Made by a program: the position numbers and the translations under genes. The notes beneath the pieces were generated by a model, which had not been told where the DNA came from, made no database searches, and was given only the letters and a program-made list of their open reading frames with translations. 64,000 nucleotides of DNA from Actinomycetes bacterium (GTDB lineage: Bacteria > Actinomycetota > Acidimicrobiia > Acidimicrobiales > RAAP-2): the NCBI GenBank assembly GCA_021791845.1, contig JAJYVT010000005.1, positions 1 through 64,000 of the forward strand. The letters are read 5' to 3'. Positions 1 through 7,711 of this stretch are shown piece by piece (positions within the stretch are counted from its first letter, which is position 1; every line of letters begins with the position of its first letter).

Positions 1-220
1 ACCTCGCGGCGCGCCCCGCGTCCACGTCGGCGACGACGGAGACCGGATCAATGCCCAGGTCCGGCAGGTCGCCCAGCAGCGCCGGGTTGTCCACCCGGCG
101 CGAGACCTCCTCGAGCTCCCTCACCGCTACCGCCGCGACCGACATCCGCTCACGGGCGGCCAGCCGTTCCAGGCGCTCGACGACTTCGTCGGGCACGTTG
201 CGAAGGTAGAGCGTTCTCAC
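1..220 (-). CDS. FitA/VapB-like ribbon-helix-helix antitoxin, partial
   Basis: Only the first 73 residues are visible; the gene runs off the left edge. The N-terminus [17 protein letters not shown] followed by a helix ([17 protein letters not shown]) is the beta-strand/helix pattern of the ribbon-helix-helix DNA-binding fold in FitA/VapB antitoxins. In that family the antitoxin represses its own promoter and neutralises a PIN-domain RNase usually encoded just downstream, which here would lie outside the window. The GTG at 220 was chosen because the RHH strand follows at once. There is no Shine-Dalgarno, and a minus-strand TAGCAT box at 229-234 would place the transcript start almost on the start codon, so a leaderless mRNA is likely. 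The toxin partner is inferred, not seen. Confidence 0.7.
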   Translation of the reverse strand, partial: MRTLYLRNVPDEVVERLERLAARERMSVAAVAVRELEEVSRRVDNPALLGDLPDLGIDPVSVVADVDAGRAAR

Positions 221-228
221 GTCGCACT

Positions 229-237
229 ATGCTAGCA
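229..237 (-). promoter_or_regulatory. -10-like box and palindrome upstream of the antitoxin gene
   Basis: On the minus strand TAGCAT (229-234) resembles a -10 element, and it overlaps the perfect 8-bp palindrome TGCTAGCA at 230-237. A palindrome on the -10 box just before an antitoxin start fits autorepression. This is inference from position; no binding data. Confidence 0.35.
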
Positions 238-282
238 GATCAGTTGCATGCCGCCTGACGCCCCTTGTCGAAGGTGCAGGTG

Positions 283-1269
283 TCAGGGCATGGCGGCCAT
301 GGCCCCACCCGCAGGCGCGGCTCGCTTTACGGTCCGGATGAGCAGGGCGACCTCGGTCGTCTTGATCCCGGGGAGTGGAGCGAGTCGCCCCGTCAGGTAC
401 TCGTACAGGCTGCTCGGGTCGCGGCAGACGATCGCCGCCATGAGGTTCGTCGGTCCGGTGGTCGCCGACACGAACGGCACCTCGACGTGCTGCGCCATCG
501 CCGTGCCGACCGCATCGAGTTGTGCGGGTTCGATGGAGGCCCAGAGCATGGCGTGCACCTCCGCCCCGAACACGCCCGGGTCGATGTCCACATCGAACTG
601 CAGGACGCCACTGTGTCGCAGGTCAGCGATACGACGCCGGATCGTCGACTCGTGCCAGCCGATCGCCGACGCGAGGAAGGCGCTGGAGGCTCTTCCGTCA
701 CCGGCGAGGAGGTCGACCAGCCGCTCGTCATGGGTGTCGAGCGAGCCGACACGCCCTCCGGGCTTGTCGGCGGGTGTGTGACGCAACCTGGCGCAGGCCT
801 CCTCGTCCAGTGCCTGGGTGAGGCGCGGCAGGGCGGGCGGGCTGTAGTCGTGCAAGAGCGCATAGGCGCTTAGCGACACAACGCGCCGGCTAGCCGACAG
901 GCCGGCGAGGAGGACCTCGTCACGCTGCTCGGAGCTGCGCGCCTGCAGCGAGCAGACGACCTCGGCGCCTCCGGAGGCGAGCCCGACCCAGGTGGTGTCC
1001 GGCCGGCGGGCGAGCGCGCCGGCAAGGCCGGCGGATGCACCCGGCACGCACTGCATCCGCACGTACCAGTCGACCCAGCCGGCGAGCGGGGCGACCACCC
1101 TGCCGGTCACCCGGAGGCCGGCGACGTCCTGGAGGCGGCGGTAGCGACGGGCAACGGTCTGTGGGGAAGCCCCCACGACATCCGCGAGCACCCGGAAGGG
1201 AACTCTGGGTTCGACGATCAAGCCATGGATGATCCGCTCATCAAGTCCATCTATGCCAGCTGTCTCCAC
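283..1269 (-). CDS. Lrp/AsnC-family transcriptional regulator, tandem-domain form
   Basis: The 328-residue protein is twice the usual Lrp length because the HTH plus ligand-binding unit is repeated. The first HTH is near residues 8-50 (LDERIIHGL...GASPQTVARRYRRLQ) and the second near 185-225 (RASSAFLASAIGWHESTIRRRI); each is followed by an AsnC-type effector domain. Such double Lrp proteins are frequent in actinobacteria and commonly act as local regulators. It is divergent from the MFS/NmrA-like pair, which are its likely targets. Start is GTG at 1269 with no strong ribosome site. A perfect 12-bp palindrome lies 15 bp upstream of the start. Effector unknown. Confidence 0.85.
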   Translation of the reverse strand: METAGIDGLDERIIHGLIVEPRVPFRVLADVVGASPQTVARRYRRLQDVAGLRVTGRVVAPLAGWVDWYVRMQCVPGASAGLAGALARRPDTTWVGLASGGAEVVCSLQARSSEQRDEVLLAGLSASRRVVSLSAYALLHDYSPPALPRLTQALDEEACARLRHTPADKPGGRVGSLDTHDERLVDLLAGDGRASSAFLASAIGWHESTIRRRIADLRHSGVLQFDVDIDPGVFGAEVHAMLWASIEPAQLDAVGTAMAQHVEVPFVSATTGPTNLMAAIVCRDPSSLYEYLTGRLAPLPGIKTTEVALLIRTVKRAAPAGGAMAAMP

Positions 1270-1284
1270 GGCTGCCCAGGCTAG

Positions 1285-1296
1285 TCATGTACATGA
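1285..1296. promoter_or_regulatory. 12-bp palindrome between the Lrp-like gene and the MFS gene
   Basis: TCATGTACATGA is a perfect inverted repeat, 15 bp before the regulator start and about 190 bp before the exporter start. Its place in a divergent regulator/transporter gap makes an autoregulatory operator plausible, though Lrp sites are usually more degenerate. Confidence 0.35.
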
Positions 1297-1488
1297 TCCG
1301 GCAAAATCAGCAGCCTTAGTGGACCGCCTCGCCGCTCAGAGCGAGGATCGTGGTGGGCGACGAGCACCTGCACGGCGCTCAGCGATGCGCCCGGCCACCA
1401 GCTGCCTGCCGGCCGCACCGGCGCCACACGATCGACGACGTCGGACCGTGCGCCCGTCGCCGTCCACCCGACCCGAAAGGACCTGCCC

Positions 1489-3153
1489 ATGGCCACCATC
1501 CCCTTGATCACCAGAGCCCGACGCCGCAGCGCTGCTCGTACAGGAGACACCGCGATGAGGGGGACTGACGGAGTCACCGGCTCACCAGGCGCCACCCGAC
1601 CCGGCGGTCCCCCGGGCAAGGCGGAGCCCAAGAGAGGAACCGCCCTGGCACTGGCGGTGGTCATGACCGGGGTGCTCATCACCGCCGTCGACACCACCAT
1701 CGTGGTCCTCGCCCTCCCCGAGATCGAGCGCGGCCTTCACGTGGCTCTGACCTCGGTGATCTGGGTGATCATCGGGTACCTCCTTGTCATCACCTTGCTC
1801 GCGTCGCAGGTCGGCCGGCTCGGCGACATGTTCGGGCGGGTGCGGATGTACGAGGCAGGCTTCGTCGTCTTCATCGTCGTCTCAGCGCTGTGCGCCCTGT
1901 CGTGGGACGAGGCCTCGATCATCGTCTTCCGGCTCATCCAAGGCATCGGTGCCGCGCTGGTGACGGCGAACAGCGGTGCCGTCATCGCCGACCTCTTCCC
2001 CCCCGAGAAGCGGGGTAAGGCCTACGGCTACAACGGCATGGGCTACAGCGTGGGCGCCGTGCTCGGCATCGTGCTCGGCGGCCTCATCGTCACCTACGTC
2101 TCGTGGCGGTGGATCTTCTGGATCAACGTGCCGATCGGTGCCGTGGCGGTGCTCGTCGCGTTTCGGGTGCTCCGCGACACGGGCAAGCGCGAACGTCGCC
2201 GGATCGACCTCGCCGGGATGGTCACGGCCGGCCTCGGCCTCTTCGGCATGCTCTGGGCGGTCACCAACCTGGCAACCAGACCGCTCGACGCGACGTTGGT
2301 GGGCTTCATCGTCGGAGGAGTGGTGTGCCTGGTGGTCTTCGTGCTCGTGGAGCGGACGCGGAGCGACCCGATGGTGCGCCTGTCGATCTTCCGGGTGCCG
2401 ACCATGTCCCCCTCGCTGCTCGCATCCCTGTTCCAGGGTCTCGCCAACTACGCCGTCCTGTTCCTGATCCTCATGTACCTCCAGGGACCCCGGGGCCTGT
2501 CGCCGCTCGACGCGTCGTTGCTGCTCGTGCCGGGCTACCTCATCGGGGGCGCCATCGGGCCGTTGTCGGGAAGGATGGCCGACAAGGTCGGGCCGGTCAT
2601 CCCGGCGACCGTGGGCCTTTCGGTCCAAGTGGTGGCGCTGTTCATCTACGCGCACCTCGGCAACCACACCGGGCTGTGGCTCGTGGTGATCGGGAGCGTC
2701 GTGAACGGCATCGGCGCGAGCAGCTTCTTCCCGGCCAACAACTCAGCGGTGATGAAGGCGTCGCCCCGCGAGGTCTTCGGGGTGTCCTCTGGGATGCTCC
2801 GAACCTTTCAGAACACCGGGATGGTCTTCTCGTTCTCGATGGCCATCCTCATCGCGTCACGCTCGATCCCTCGCCAGGTAGCCTTCGCCGTCTTCGTCGG
2901 CACCGCGAAGCTCCACGGGCACATCGCTTCCATCTTCACGAGCGGCTTGCACGCCGCCTTCTACGCGTCGATGAGCTTCCTCGCGCTCGCCGCTGTCCTC
3001 TCTGGAATGCGAGGCCGGCAGGGTCCCGTGCGGCACGTCGACCTGCCGGTCGCCGAGCACCTCGGCTCGGAGTCGCACGCTCGCTCCCGCTCGCTGCCCG
3101 GTCTGGCCGGCAAGGGCGATACACCGCATCAGACAGCCGCTGACCCCTCCTGA
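1489..3153 (+). CDS. MFS drug/proton antiporter, DHA2 (EmrB/QacA) type
   Basis: A 554-residue integral membrane protein with about 14 hydrophobic segments. TM1 (residues about 54-76) carries the DHA2 signature DTTIVVLALPEIE, and motif A-like GRLGDMFGRVRMY follows TM2. The family exports drugs or metabolites using the proton gradient. Two starts have good ribosome sites: ATG 1489 (AAGGA, 7 nt upstream) and ATG 1555 (AGGAGA, 7 nt upstream); the shorter 532-residue form has a more typical N-terminal tail. It is divergent from the Lrp-like regulator and 19 bp upstream of the NmrA-like gene, probably one operon. Substrate cannot be told from sequence. Confidence 0.88.
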   Translation: MATIPLITRARRRSAARTGDTAMRGTDGVTGSPGATRPGGPPGKAEPKRGTALALAVVMTGVLITAVDTTIVVLALPEIERGLHVALTSVIWVIIGYLLVITLLASQVGRLGDMFGRVRMYEAGFVVFIVVSALCALSWDEASIIVFRLIQGIGAALVTANSGAVIADLFPPEKRGKAYGYNGMGYSVGAVLGIVLGGLIVTYVSWRWIFWINVPIGAVAVLVAFRVLRDTGKRERRRIDLAGMVTAGLGLFGMLWAVTNLATRPLDATLVGFIVGGVVCLVVFVLVERTRSDPMVRLSIFRVPTMSPSLLASLFQGLANYAVLFLILMYLQGPRGLSPLDASLLLVPGYLIGGAIGPLSGRMADKVGPVIPATVGLSVQVVALFIYAHLGNHTGLWLVVIGSVVNGIGASSFFPANNSAVMKASPREVFGVSSGMLRTFQNTGMVFSFSMAILIASRSIPRQVAFAVFVGTAKLHGHIASIFTSGLHAAFYASMSFLALAAVLSGMRGRQGPVRHVDLPVAEHLGSESHARSRSLPGLAGKGDTPHQTAADPS

Positions 3154-3172
3154 ACAGAAAGGCACGAAGACA

Positions 3173-3781
3173 ATGAACATCGCACTCATCGGTGCAACCG
3201 GACAGGTGGGCTCCCGAGTTCTTGCGGAGCTGCTCCTCCGCAACCACACGGTTACGGCCATCGTGCGCCGCCCGGAGGAGGTGCCGGTGCGTCCCGGCAT
3301 CACGGCAAGGCGCGGCGACGCAGCGAACGAGAAGGACCTCTCGTCCCTGCTCGCCGGTCATGACGCCATCGTCAGCTCGTTGCGCTTCTCGCAGGTCGAT
3401 CCGCACAAGCTGCTCGGCGCGGTCCGCGCCTCCGGGGTGAGTCGGTACGTCGTCGTGGGCGGAGCCGGAAGCCTCGAGGTCTCGCCCGGCGTCAAGTTGA
3501 TCGACACCGAGCGCATCCCGGAACAGGTCAGGCCGGAGGCCGCGGCCGGCGTCGTCTTCCTCGACCTGCTGCGCGAGGAATCGGAGCTCGACTGGACCTT
3601 CGTCTCTCCTTCCGTGACGTTCGCCCCAGGGGAGCGCACGGGGAGCTTCCGCATCGGTGACGACGCCCTCCTCACCGGCCCGGAGGGAAGCCGGATCTCC
3701 TTCGAGGACTTCGCCCTCGCGCTGGTCGACGAGCTCGAGACCACCGCACACCCGCGGCGGCGCTTCACCGTCGGGTACTGA
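3173..3781 (+). CDS. NmrA-like NAD(P)-binding SDR-type reductase/epimerase
   Basis: 202 residues with an N-terminal Rossmann motif MNIALIGATGQVGSRV (GxxGxxG) and the acidic/arginine turn typical of atypical short-chain dehydrogenases (TAIVRRPEE at about 29-37). It resembles the compact NAD(P)H-binding family related to YwnB/NmrA, which are poorly characterised reductases or redox sensors. The start is preceded by GAAAGG. It follows the MFS gene closely, so it may modify the exported compound or sense redox state; that link is inference. A hairpin follows the stop. Confidence 0.8.
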   Translation: MNIALIGATGQVGSRVLAELLLRNHTVTAIVRRPEEVPVRPGITARRGDAANEKDLSSLLAGHDAIVSSLRFSQVDPHKLLGAVRASGVSRYVVVGGAGSLEVSPGVKLIDTERIPEQVRPEAAAGVVFLDLLREESELDWTFVSPSVTFAPGERTGSFRIGDDALLTGPEGSRISFEDFALALVDELETTAHPRRRFTVGY

Positions 3782-3797
3782 CGCTCGGACGCAGGAG

Positions 3798-3827
3798 GCG
3801 GCCACGTAGAAACGTGCCCGTGGCCGC
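3798..3827 (+). terminator. Hairpin after the NmrA-like gene
   Basis: GCGGCCACG and CGTGGCCGC form a perfect 9-bp stem with a 12-nt loop, 17 bp after the stop codon. There is no U-tract, as is common in high-GC actinobacteria. Confidence 0.5.
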
Positions 3828-4352
3828 TCGTGCCCCGCCTTGGTCGTCACCGACGCGGGCCGTAGCGGGCTGGGGGCACACTCTGCTCGTCTTGGCCGCT
3901 CCCACATCGGCGTCCAACCGCCACTCCACTGGGTGACTCCGTCAGGGGTGGCGAGAGCAGGGCAGCCGCTATGGCTGCGGTATGTGGGAAGATCGCATCG
4001 GAAAGGTGCCCTTTCGTCAGGTGTCGGATGGTTGTGTCGCAACTCCCATCCTTCCTGGTGGAAGGGCATTTTCCGCAGATGGTCAGGCGCTACTTCCCCT
4101 GGTCAGCTGTGCTTTGGCGGTGGATCCAGGCTCAGTTCCTGAGTCGAACCCGGAGGTCAGCGGGGTTCGAGTACCGGAGGTCAACACGCCCGACGTCAGC
4201 AGGCGAATCGGCGAACACCCCTTGGTCGGCCGTGAACAATATGGCGCACCACCCGCCACCCAACTCCAGCACTGGCAGCTGTTCCCTACCGGTGAGGCGG
4301 GTCATCGGGAACGGCGCCCTCACGAAGCCACCGGGTCAGTAGCGGGTCCTAG
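3828..4352. other. Gene-poor stretch left of the lipocalin remnant
   Basis: No convincing gene was found. On the minus strand 4132-4323 encodes a short peptide (TGREQLPVLEL...GVFADSPAD) that faintly recalls the N-terminal domain of glutathione S-transferases and may be a decayed fragment. At 4144-4170 TCGAACCC and GGGTTCGA form an inverted repeat, and a 10-bp match to the tRNA-Glu 3' arm (CGGGGTTCGA) occurs at 4161-4170. Neither is strong enough to call a gene or an att site. Confidence 0.4.
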
Positions 4353-4695
4353 CTAGTTCGGTTCGGCTCGGCGCCACACGAGGACCGAGTTGACGGTGTT
4401 GCCGCTCGACTGGATGGGGCTCTCGGTGCCGAGGTGCAAGGAGTCGCCCTCGCTCTTGACCCGTCGCGGCTGCGTCTGGCCGGTCCAGTCGGGGAACAGC
4501 GACACGAACATCGAGTGGGTGAGCGTCTGGCGTTCCTCGTCCACGTGGAACGGGCCGCAGTAGGCGATGTAGGAGGTCGCCTCCTTCTGGTAGTCCTCGG
4601 GGGGTGCCCGCGAACCAGTCTCCGGTGGTGAAGTTCGGCCGGTCCGCGCGCCAGGGACAGCGTGGATCGCCCGTCGCGCGAGCCTTGGAACGAAT
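4353..4695 (-). pseudogene. Lipocalin-like domain protein remnant, frameshifted
   Basis: The C-terminal 81 codons (4353-4598) read EDYQKEATSYIAYCGPF... through VLVWRRAEPN, the typical end of the small lipocalin-like (Lipocalin_5) family. The preceding family segment RADRPNFTTGDWFAGTP is present but in another frame; the shift falls in a run of six C (4599-4604, minus strand). Further upstream a third frame reads SRDGRSTLSLAR, matching the next expected segment, so a second disruption lies near 4650. No N-terminal half or start was found. At least two frame breaks and a missing front indicate a dead gene, although a homopolymer error could explain the break at 4600 alone. Confidence 0.7.
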
Positions 4696-5538
4696 GCTCG
4701 CAAGAAGCTCACAGCCGGCCCCTCTACACATTCCCCTCTCAGGCAGGATATTGCGGGATACAAGGACTGGCAAGGCGCACGACGGGCCGGAGTTCGGGCT
4801 ACTGATCCACGATGGCCGGCGACCGAGTCTTCCCGGAACGGGCTGGCCGTTGCGCACGGTTTGGCCCGGTGCGTCAAGGCGCCAGCCACTGGGTTGTGAC
4901 GTGTGTCCGACGTTGCCGCATCCCACGCGCAAATGCGAGGGGCGTCATGTGATCAGGCCACCCATGAATGATGAGGGTCGGAACGACGATCTCGCCCAAG
5001 CCGGTGGTGGCGTCGTAGGAGACGGACGCCCGGCGCTGGAACTTCCACGCCCATCGGGACTATCGCTCGCCGGACATTGGGAGACGCCTCAAGAGAGGAA
5101 GGAGAGTCGCCTTTTGGTCGTGGCCGCGGCCTGGAGACTGTGGCAGCCCTTGGAGATGGTGGCATGGAGTGCGCAATCTGGTGAACAGCCCGACCGGCAC
5201 TTCAACCACTGGGGCCCCGAAGGATGGCGGAGCCTCCCGACGTCCGAGCTGTCGATGCGATGCCTCGGCGGAGGAGCCGCAGAGACGCCCCGACGCGCCT
5301 CGCCATCGCCTCGTCACGAGCCGCCCCGGCATGTGGGCGGTCGGCGGGCTCGGCGTCACTGCTCCGACCCCCCGCAGGTGGAAGGTTCCGCGGCCTCGAC
5401 CAGTGCGTCGAAGGGCGGCCGGCGAGAGACCGGGCCACGCGGCCTATCTTTCGGGGCCGGGTCGCTTGGAGGGCGCCCGCCGGGGTCGGTCTCTCGCCGG
5501 CCTGGATACCACAGTGCCGCTCGGGGGCGGGGGCGCAA
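4696..5538. other. Non-coding or decayed stretch downstream of the integrase
   Basis: Open frames here are overlapping, arginine/proline-rich and lack any family signature or ribosome sites, so none is called. The stretch lies on the element side of the integrase, where cargo of an integrated element would be expected, and appears to be eroded DNA. Confidence 0.45.
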
Positions 5539-6918
5539 TCAGGTGTGCAGCCCGGCGGCCGCGCACTCGAGCGCGTGCTCGGTGCTTCGGAAGTACGCGT
5601 TCCACGTGATCTCTGGTGACTGGTGGCCCATGCACACCGACACGAGCTGGATCTCGTTGGTGCGGGCGAACAGCCACGTGGCGAAGTGATGCCGGAGGTG
5701 CTCGAAGGTCAGGACGTCGGGCCAGCCGGCCGCGCTCGCCGAGGGGAGGAACAGGCTGCGCCGGAACTCGGAGCGGTCCCAGGTGTCGAGGTCCACCCAG
5801 CCCTTGGCGCCGACGGGCCGGCCCCGCCGCTCCGCCTCTTCACGGTCGAGCTCGACGAGGCGGAGATCGTGGTCGGTTGCGGGGAACATCAGCGCGAACC
5901 GCCCCTGCTCCTCGCCGAAGCGCTCCATCAGGGCTTCGGCCCGGGCGACGAGGAGCGGCCAGACGTCCTCGGGGACGACCGTCCAGCGCTCGAGCTTCCC
6001 CTTCAAGACCTTGAGTCGGCGTCCCTCCCTCGACTGCTCGACCGCGTGGATGAGGTGCAGCTGCCCGGGTCCCCGGCCGTGCAGCACGCTCTCGGCCGTG
6101 AGGCCCCAGCGCTCGCCCGGCCGGGCGCCCGAGAAGCCGCCCACCGCGCAGATGAGCTCGCCCCAGTCCCGGTCGACGGCCACCGGCTTGGCCGGGCGCC
6201 CGGCCAGGTAGGCCTGGGTGCTGCGGCACCGCTCCCCCATCGCCGGCATCAGCGCCTTCACCTGCTCGGTGCTCGGCCGCAGCTCGAGCGGGACGAAGCT
6301 TGCGGCCTCGCCGTGCACCATCGCCTTCTTCCAGTAGGCGATGCCATCCATCGGGTCTGTGCCGGCCGGGAGCCACCGCAGCTTGTGGGCAAGGGTCACG
6401 AGCGCCCGCATCTCGGCACCGATCGACGCACGGCGCTCGGTCCCGACGTGCGCCCCGGCGAGGAGCGACCGGCACTGCCCGGGGCACCAGTCCATGAGCG
6501 TCACCGACCCAAGCGACGGGGCGATCCACAGGCGGTGGATCTCCTCCGCCTTCTCGGTCGTCCGGATCGCGCCCTCGCCGCTGGCAACGGCCTCGGCCAG
6601 GAGCCGCTGGCGCTCGACGATGAGGTCTCCCACCACCCGGGCCCGGCGTCGTGGCGAGGTGACCGGTGCATGCCCGCCCTGCGCCTGCGCGCGGGCCCAG
6701 GCGACGGCGCGGTCGAACTGGTCGTGCGCCCATCGCTCCTCCTCTTCCCACATGGGATCGCCGGGGCGGTCGAGGGGCACGGCGCGGCCGGTGACCTCAC
6801 GGCCCGACGAGCCGACGACCCGAAAGCGCGGCTTGCGCTCGGTGGGCGCGTACATCTTGCAGCCCATGTCGCTGCGGAGCGCCTTGGCGTACTTCCCGCG
6901 GGTAGGAGCCGCAGCCAT
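5539..6918 (-). CDS. int: Tyrosine recombinase/phage-type integrase
   Basis: 459 residues with a C-terminal tyrosine recombinase catalytic domain. Visible catalytic elements are the first Arg in FSGARPGERWGL, the second Arg box HLRHHFATW, the His of MGHQSPEIT and the nucleophilic Tyr in WNAYF, all in the expected order. The N-terminal part should hold the arm- and core-binding domains. The ATG at 6918 shares its A with the stop of the upstream excisionase-like gene (TGATG), so the pair is co-translated. It lies about 0.5 kb from the 3' end of tRNA-Glu, the usual target geometry for integrases of this class. All catalytic residues are present, so the enzyme may still be active. Confidence 0.9.
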   Translation of the reverse strand: MAAAPTRGKYAKALRSDMGCKMYAPTERKPRFRVVGSSGREVTGRAVPLDRPGDPMWEEEERWAHDQFDRAVAWARAQAQGGHAPVTSPRRRARVVGDLIVERQRLLAEAVASGEGAIRTTEKAEEIHRLWIAPSLGSVTLMDWCPGQCRSLLAGAHVGTERRASIGAEMRALVTLAHKLRWLPAGTDPMDGIAYWKKAMVHGEAASFVPLELRPSTEQVKALMPAMGERCRSTQAYLAGRPAKPVAVDRDWGELICAVGGFSGARPGERWGLTAESVLHGRGPGQLHLIHAVEQSREGRRLKVLKGKLERWTVVPEDVWPLLVARAEALMERFGEEQGRFALMFPATDHDLRLVELDREEAERRGRPVGAKGWVDLDTWDRSEFRRSLFLPSASAAGWPDVLTFEHLRHHFATWLFARTNEIQLVSVCMGHQSPEITWNAYFRSTEHALECAAAGLHT

Positions 6919-7265
6919 CACGCCGCCGCCTTCCGGCGAGCAGCGGGGCGCCGCGGCCCGAACTCGGTTGCCGGCGGCTCGTCCTCCACGGCTGCCGGCT
7001 CGGCCGGCGAACCAGCCGGCAGCTCCCCGAGCGCGATGGCGATGGTCTCGGGGGTGAGCCTGCTCGCCTCTTCGAACGCCTCGACGTCGCGCTCCAAGAA
7101 GCGGAGCTGGCGGCCGAACTGGATGGTGCGCACCGCCTCCAGCCATTGCGGCGTGCGGACCCGCACGTAGACGGTGTTGGGGTGCTCACCCCAGCGGGCC
7201 GAGAGGTCGTGGACGCTGAGGTAGCGGGTGGTGGTCGGTTCGTTCGGTGCAGTCATGGGACGCAC
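6918..7265 (-). CDS. xis: Excisionase-type winged-HTH DNA-binding protein
   Basis: 115 residues. The segment YLSVHDLSARWGEHPNTVYVRVR...LRFLERDVEAFEE is the MerR/excisionase (DNA-binding helix-turn-helix) pattern found directly upstream of integrases in actinobacterial integrative elements. It overlaps the integrase start by one base. In such elements the protein directs excision over integration by bending att DNA. The C-terminal third is Ala/Pro-rich and probably disordered. Confidence 0.8.
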   Translation of the reverse strand: MRPMTAPNEPTTTRYLSVHDLSARWGEHPNTVYVRVRTPQWLEAVRTIQFGRQLRFLERDVEAFEEASRLTPETIAIALGELPAGSPAEPAAVEDEPPATEFGPRRPAARRKAAA

Positions 7266-7329
7266 CGTCAGAAGGCCCGGCCGGGGCGCAATGAGCCCCT
7301 GGGCCGGGTTGGGAGCCCTTGTGACCTGC

Positions 7330-7353
7330 GATTTTTGGCAGGATTTTTGGCAG
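7330..7353. repeat. Two tandem copies of a 12-bp sequence near the tRNA end
   Basis: GATTTTTGGCAG occurs twice in direct succession (7330-7341 and 7342-7353), between the excisionase gene and the 3' end of tRNA-Glu. It is strikingly AT-rich for this genome. The position fits integrase arm-type or excisionase binding sites; it would also lie in the promoter region of xis-int. Function is inferred from location. Confidence 0.55.
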
Positions 7354-7413
7354 GTGCCCCGGCGAGGTCCCGGTGAGGGCCGAAAATGGCCCTCGACCAG
7401 GGAGTTTGAGAAG

Positions 7414-7486
7414 CAGCCCCAACGGGGTTCGAACCCGTGTCTCCACCTTGAGAGGGTGGTGTCCTAGGCCTCTAGACGATGGGGCC
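7414..7486 (-). tRNA. tRNA-Glu (anticodon CTC)
   Basis: A 73-nt cloverleaf: acceptor arms GGCCCCA/TGGGGCT (first pair G-T), anticodon stem CCACC/GGTGG around loop CTCTCAA giving anticodon CTC (reads GAG), and T-arm ACGGG-TTCGAAC-CCCGT. No CCA is encoded. Its 3' end faces the integrase, marking it as the likely attachment site of the mobile element. It is 41 bp from tRNA-Gln. Confidence 0.93.
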
Positions 7487-7527
7487 GTGGGCAGGAGAGC
7501 CCCATGACCTGGGACGCGCCTGCTCAG

Positions 7528-7599
7528 CTCGGGGGGGAGGACTCGAACCCCCAATAACAGGGCCAGAACCTGTCGTGTTGCCGATTACACCACCCCCGA
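7528..7599 (-). tRNA. tRNA-Gln (anticodon CTG)
   Basis: A 72-nt cloverleaf with acceptor arms TCGGGGG/CCCCCGA, anticodon stem ACAGG/CCTGT around loop TTCTGGC giving CTG (reads CAG), and T-loop TTCGAGT. No CCA is encoded. It lies upstream of tRNA-Glu on the same strand, and in most actinobacteria the nearby GluRS also charges tRNA-Gln with Glu for later amidation by GatCAB. Confidence 0.93.
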
Positions 7600-7711
7600 A
7601 CGGGCGAGCAGTCAGGTTAGCCGACCGCTGGCAGCGACCGCACCACGGCCCCCGGCGTCGGCCGCACCACGGCCCCGCCGCCTGTCGCACCGAGGGGCTC
7701 ACGGCCCCCAC

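Noticed and set aside
4144-4170. Inverted repeat with a tRNA-like GGTTCGA considered as the second att site
   Set aside because: Only 10 bp match the tRNA-Glu 3' arm; integrase att cores in tRNA genes are normally longer and include more of the 3' end.
3971-4342. Open frames on the plus strand in the gene-poor region
   Set aside because: No recognisable fold, poor ribosome sites and overlap among several frames; more likely chance.
4604-5689. A 361-codon plus-strand frame running into the integrase end
   Set aside because: Composition is like non-coding high-GC DNA, it overlaps the antisense of the integrase C-terminus and has no family match.
7611-7711. Repeated GCACCACGGCCCC in the gap after tRNA-Gln
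   Set aside because: Short GC-rich direct repeats of this kind are common here and show no link to a gene or site.
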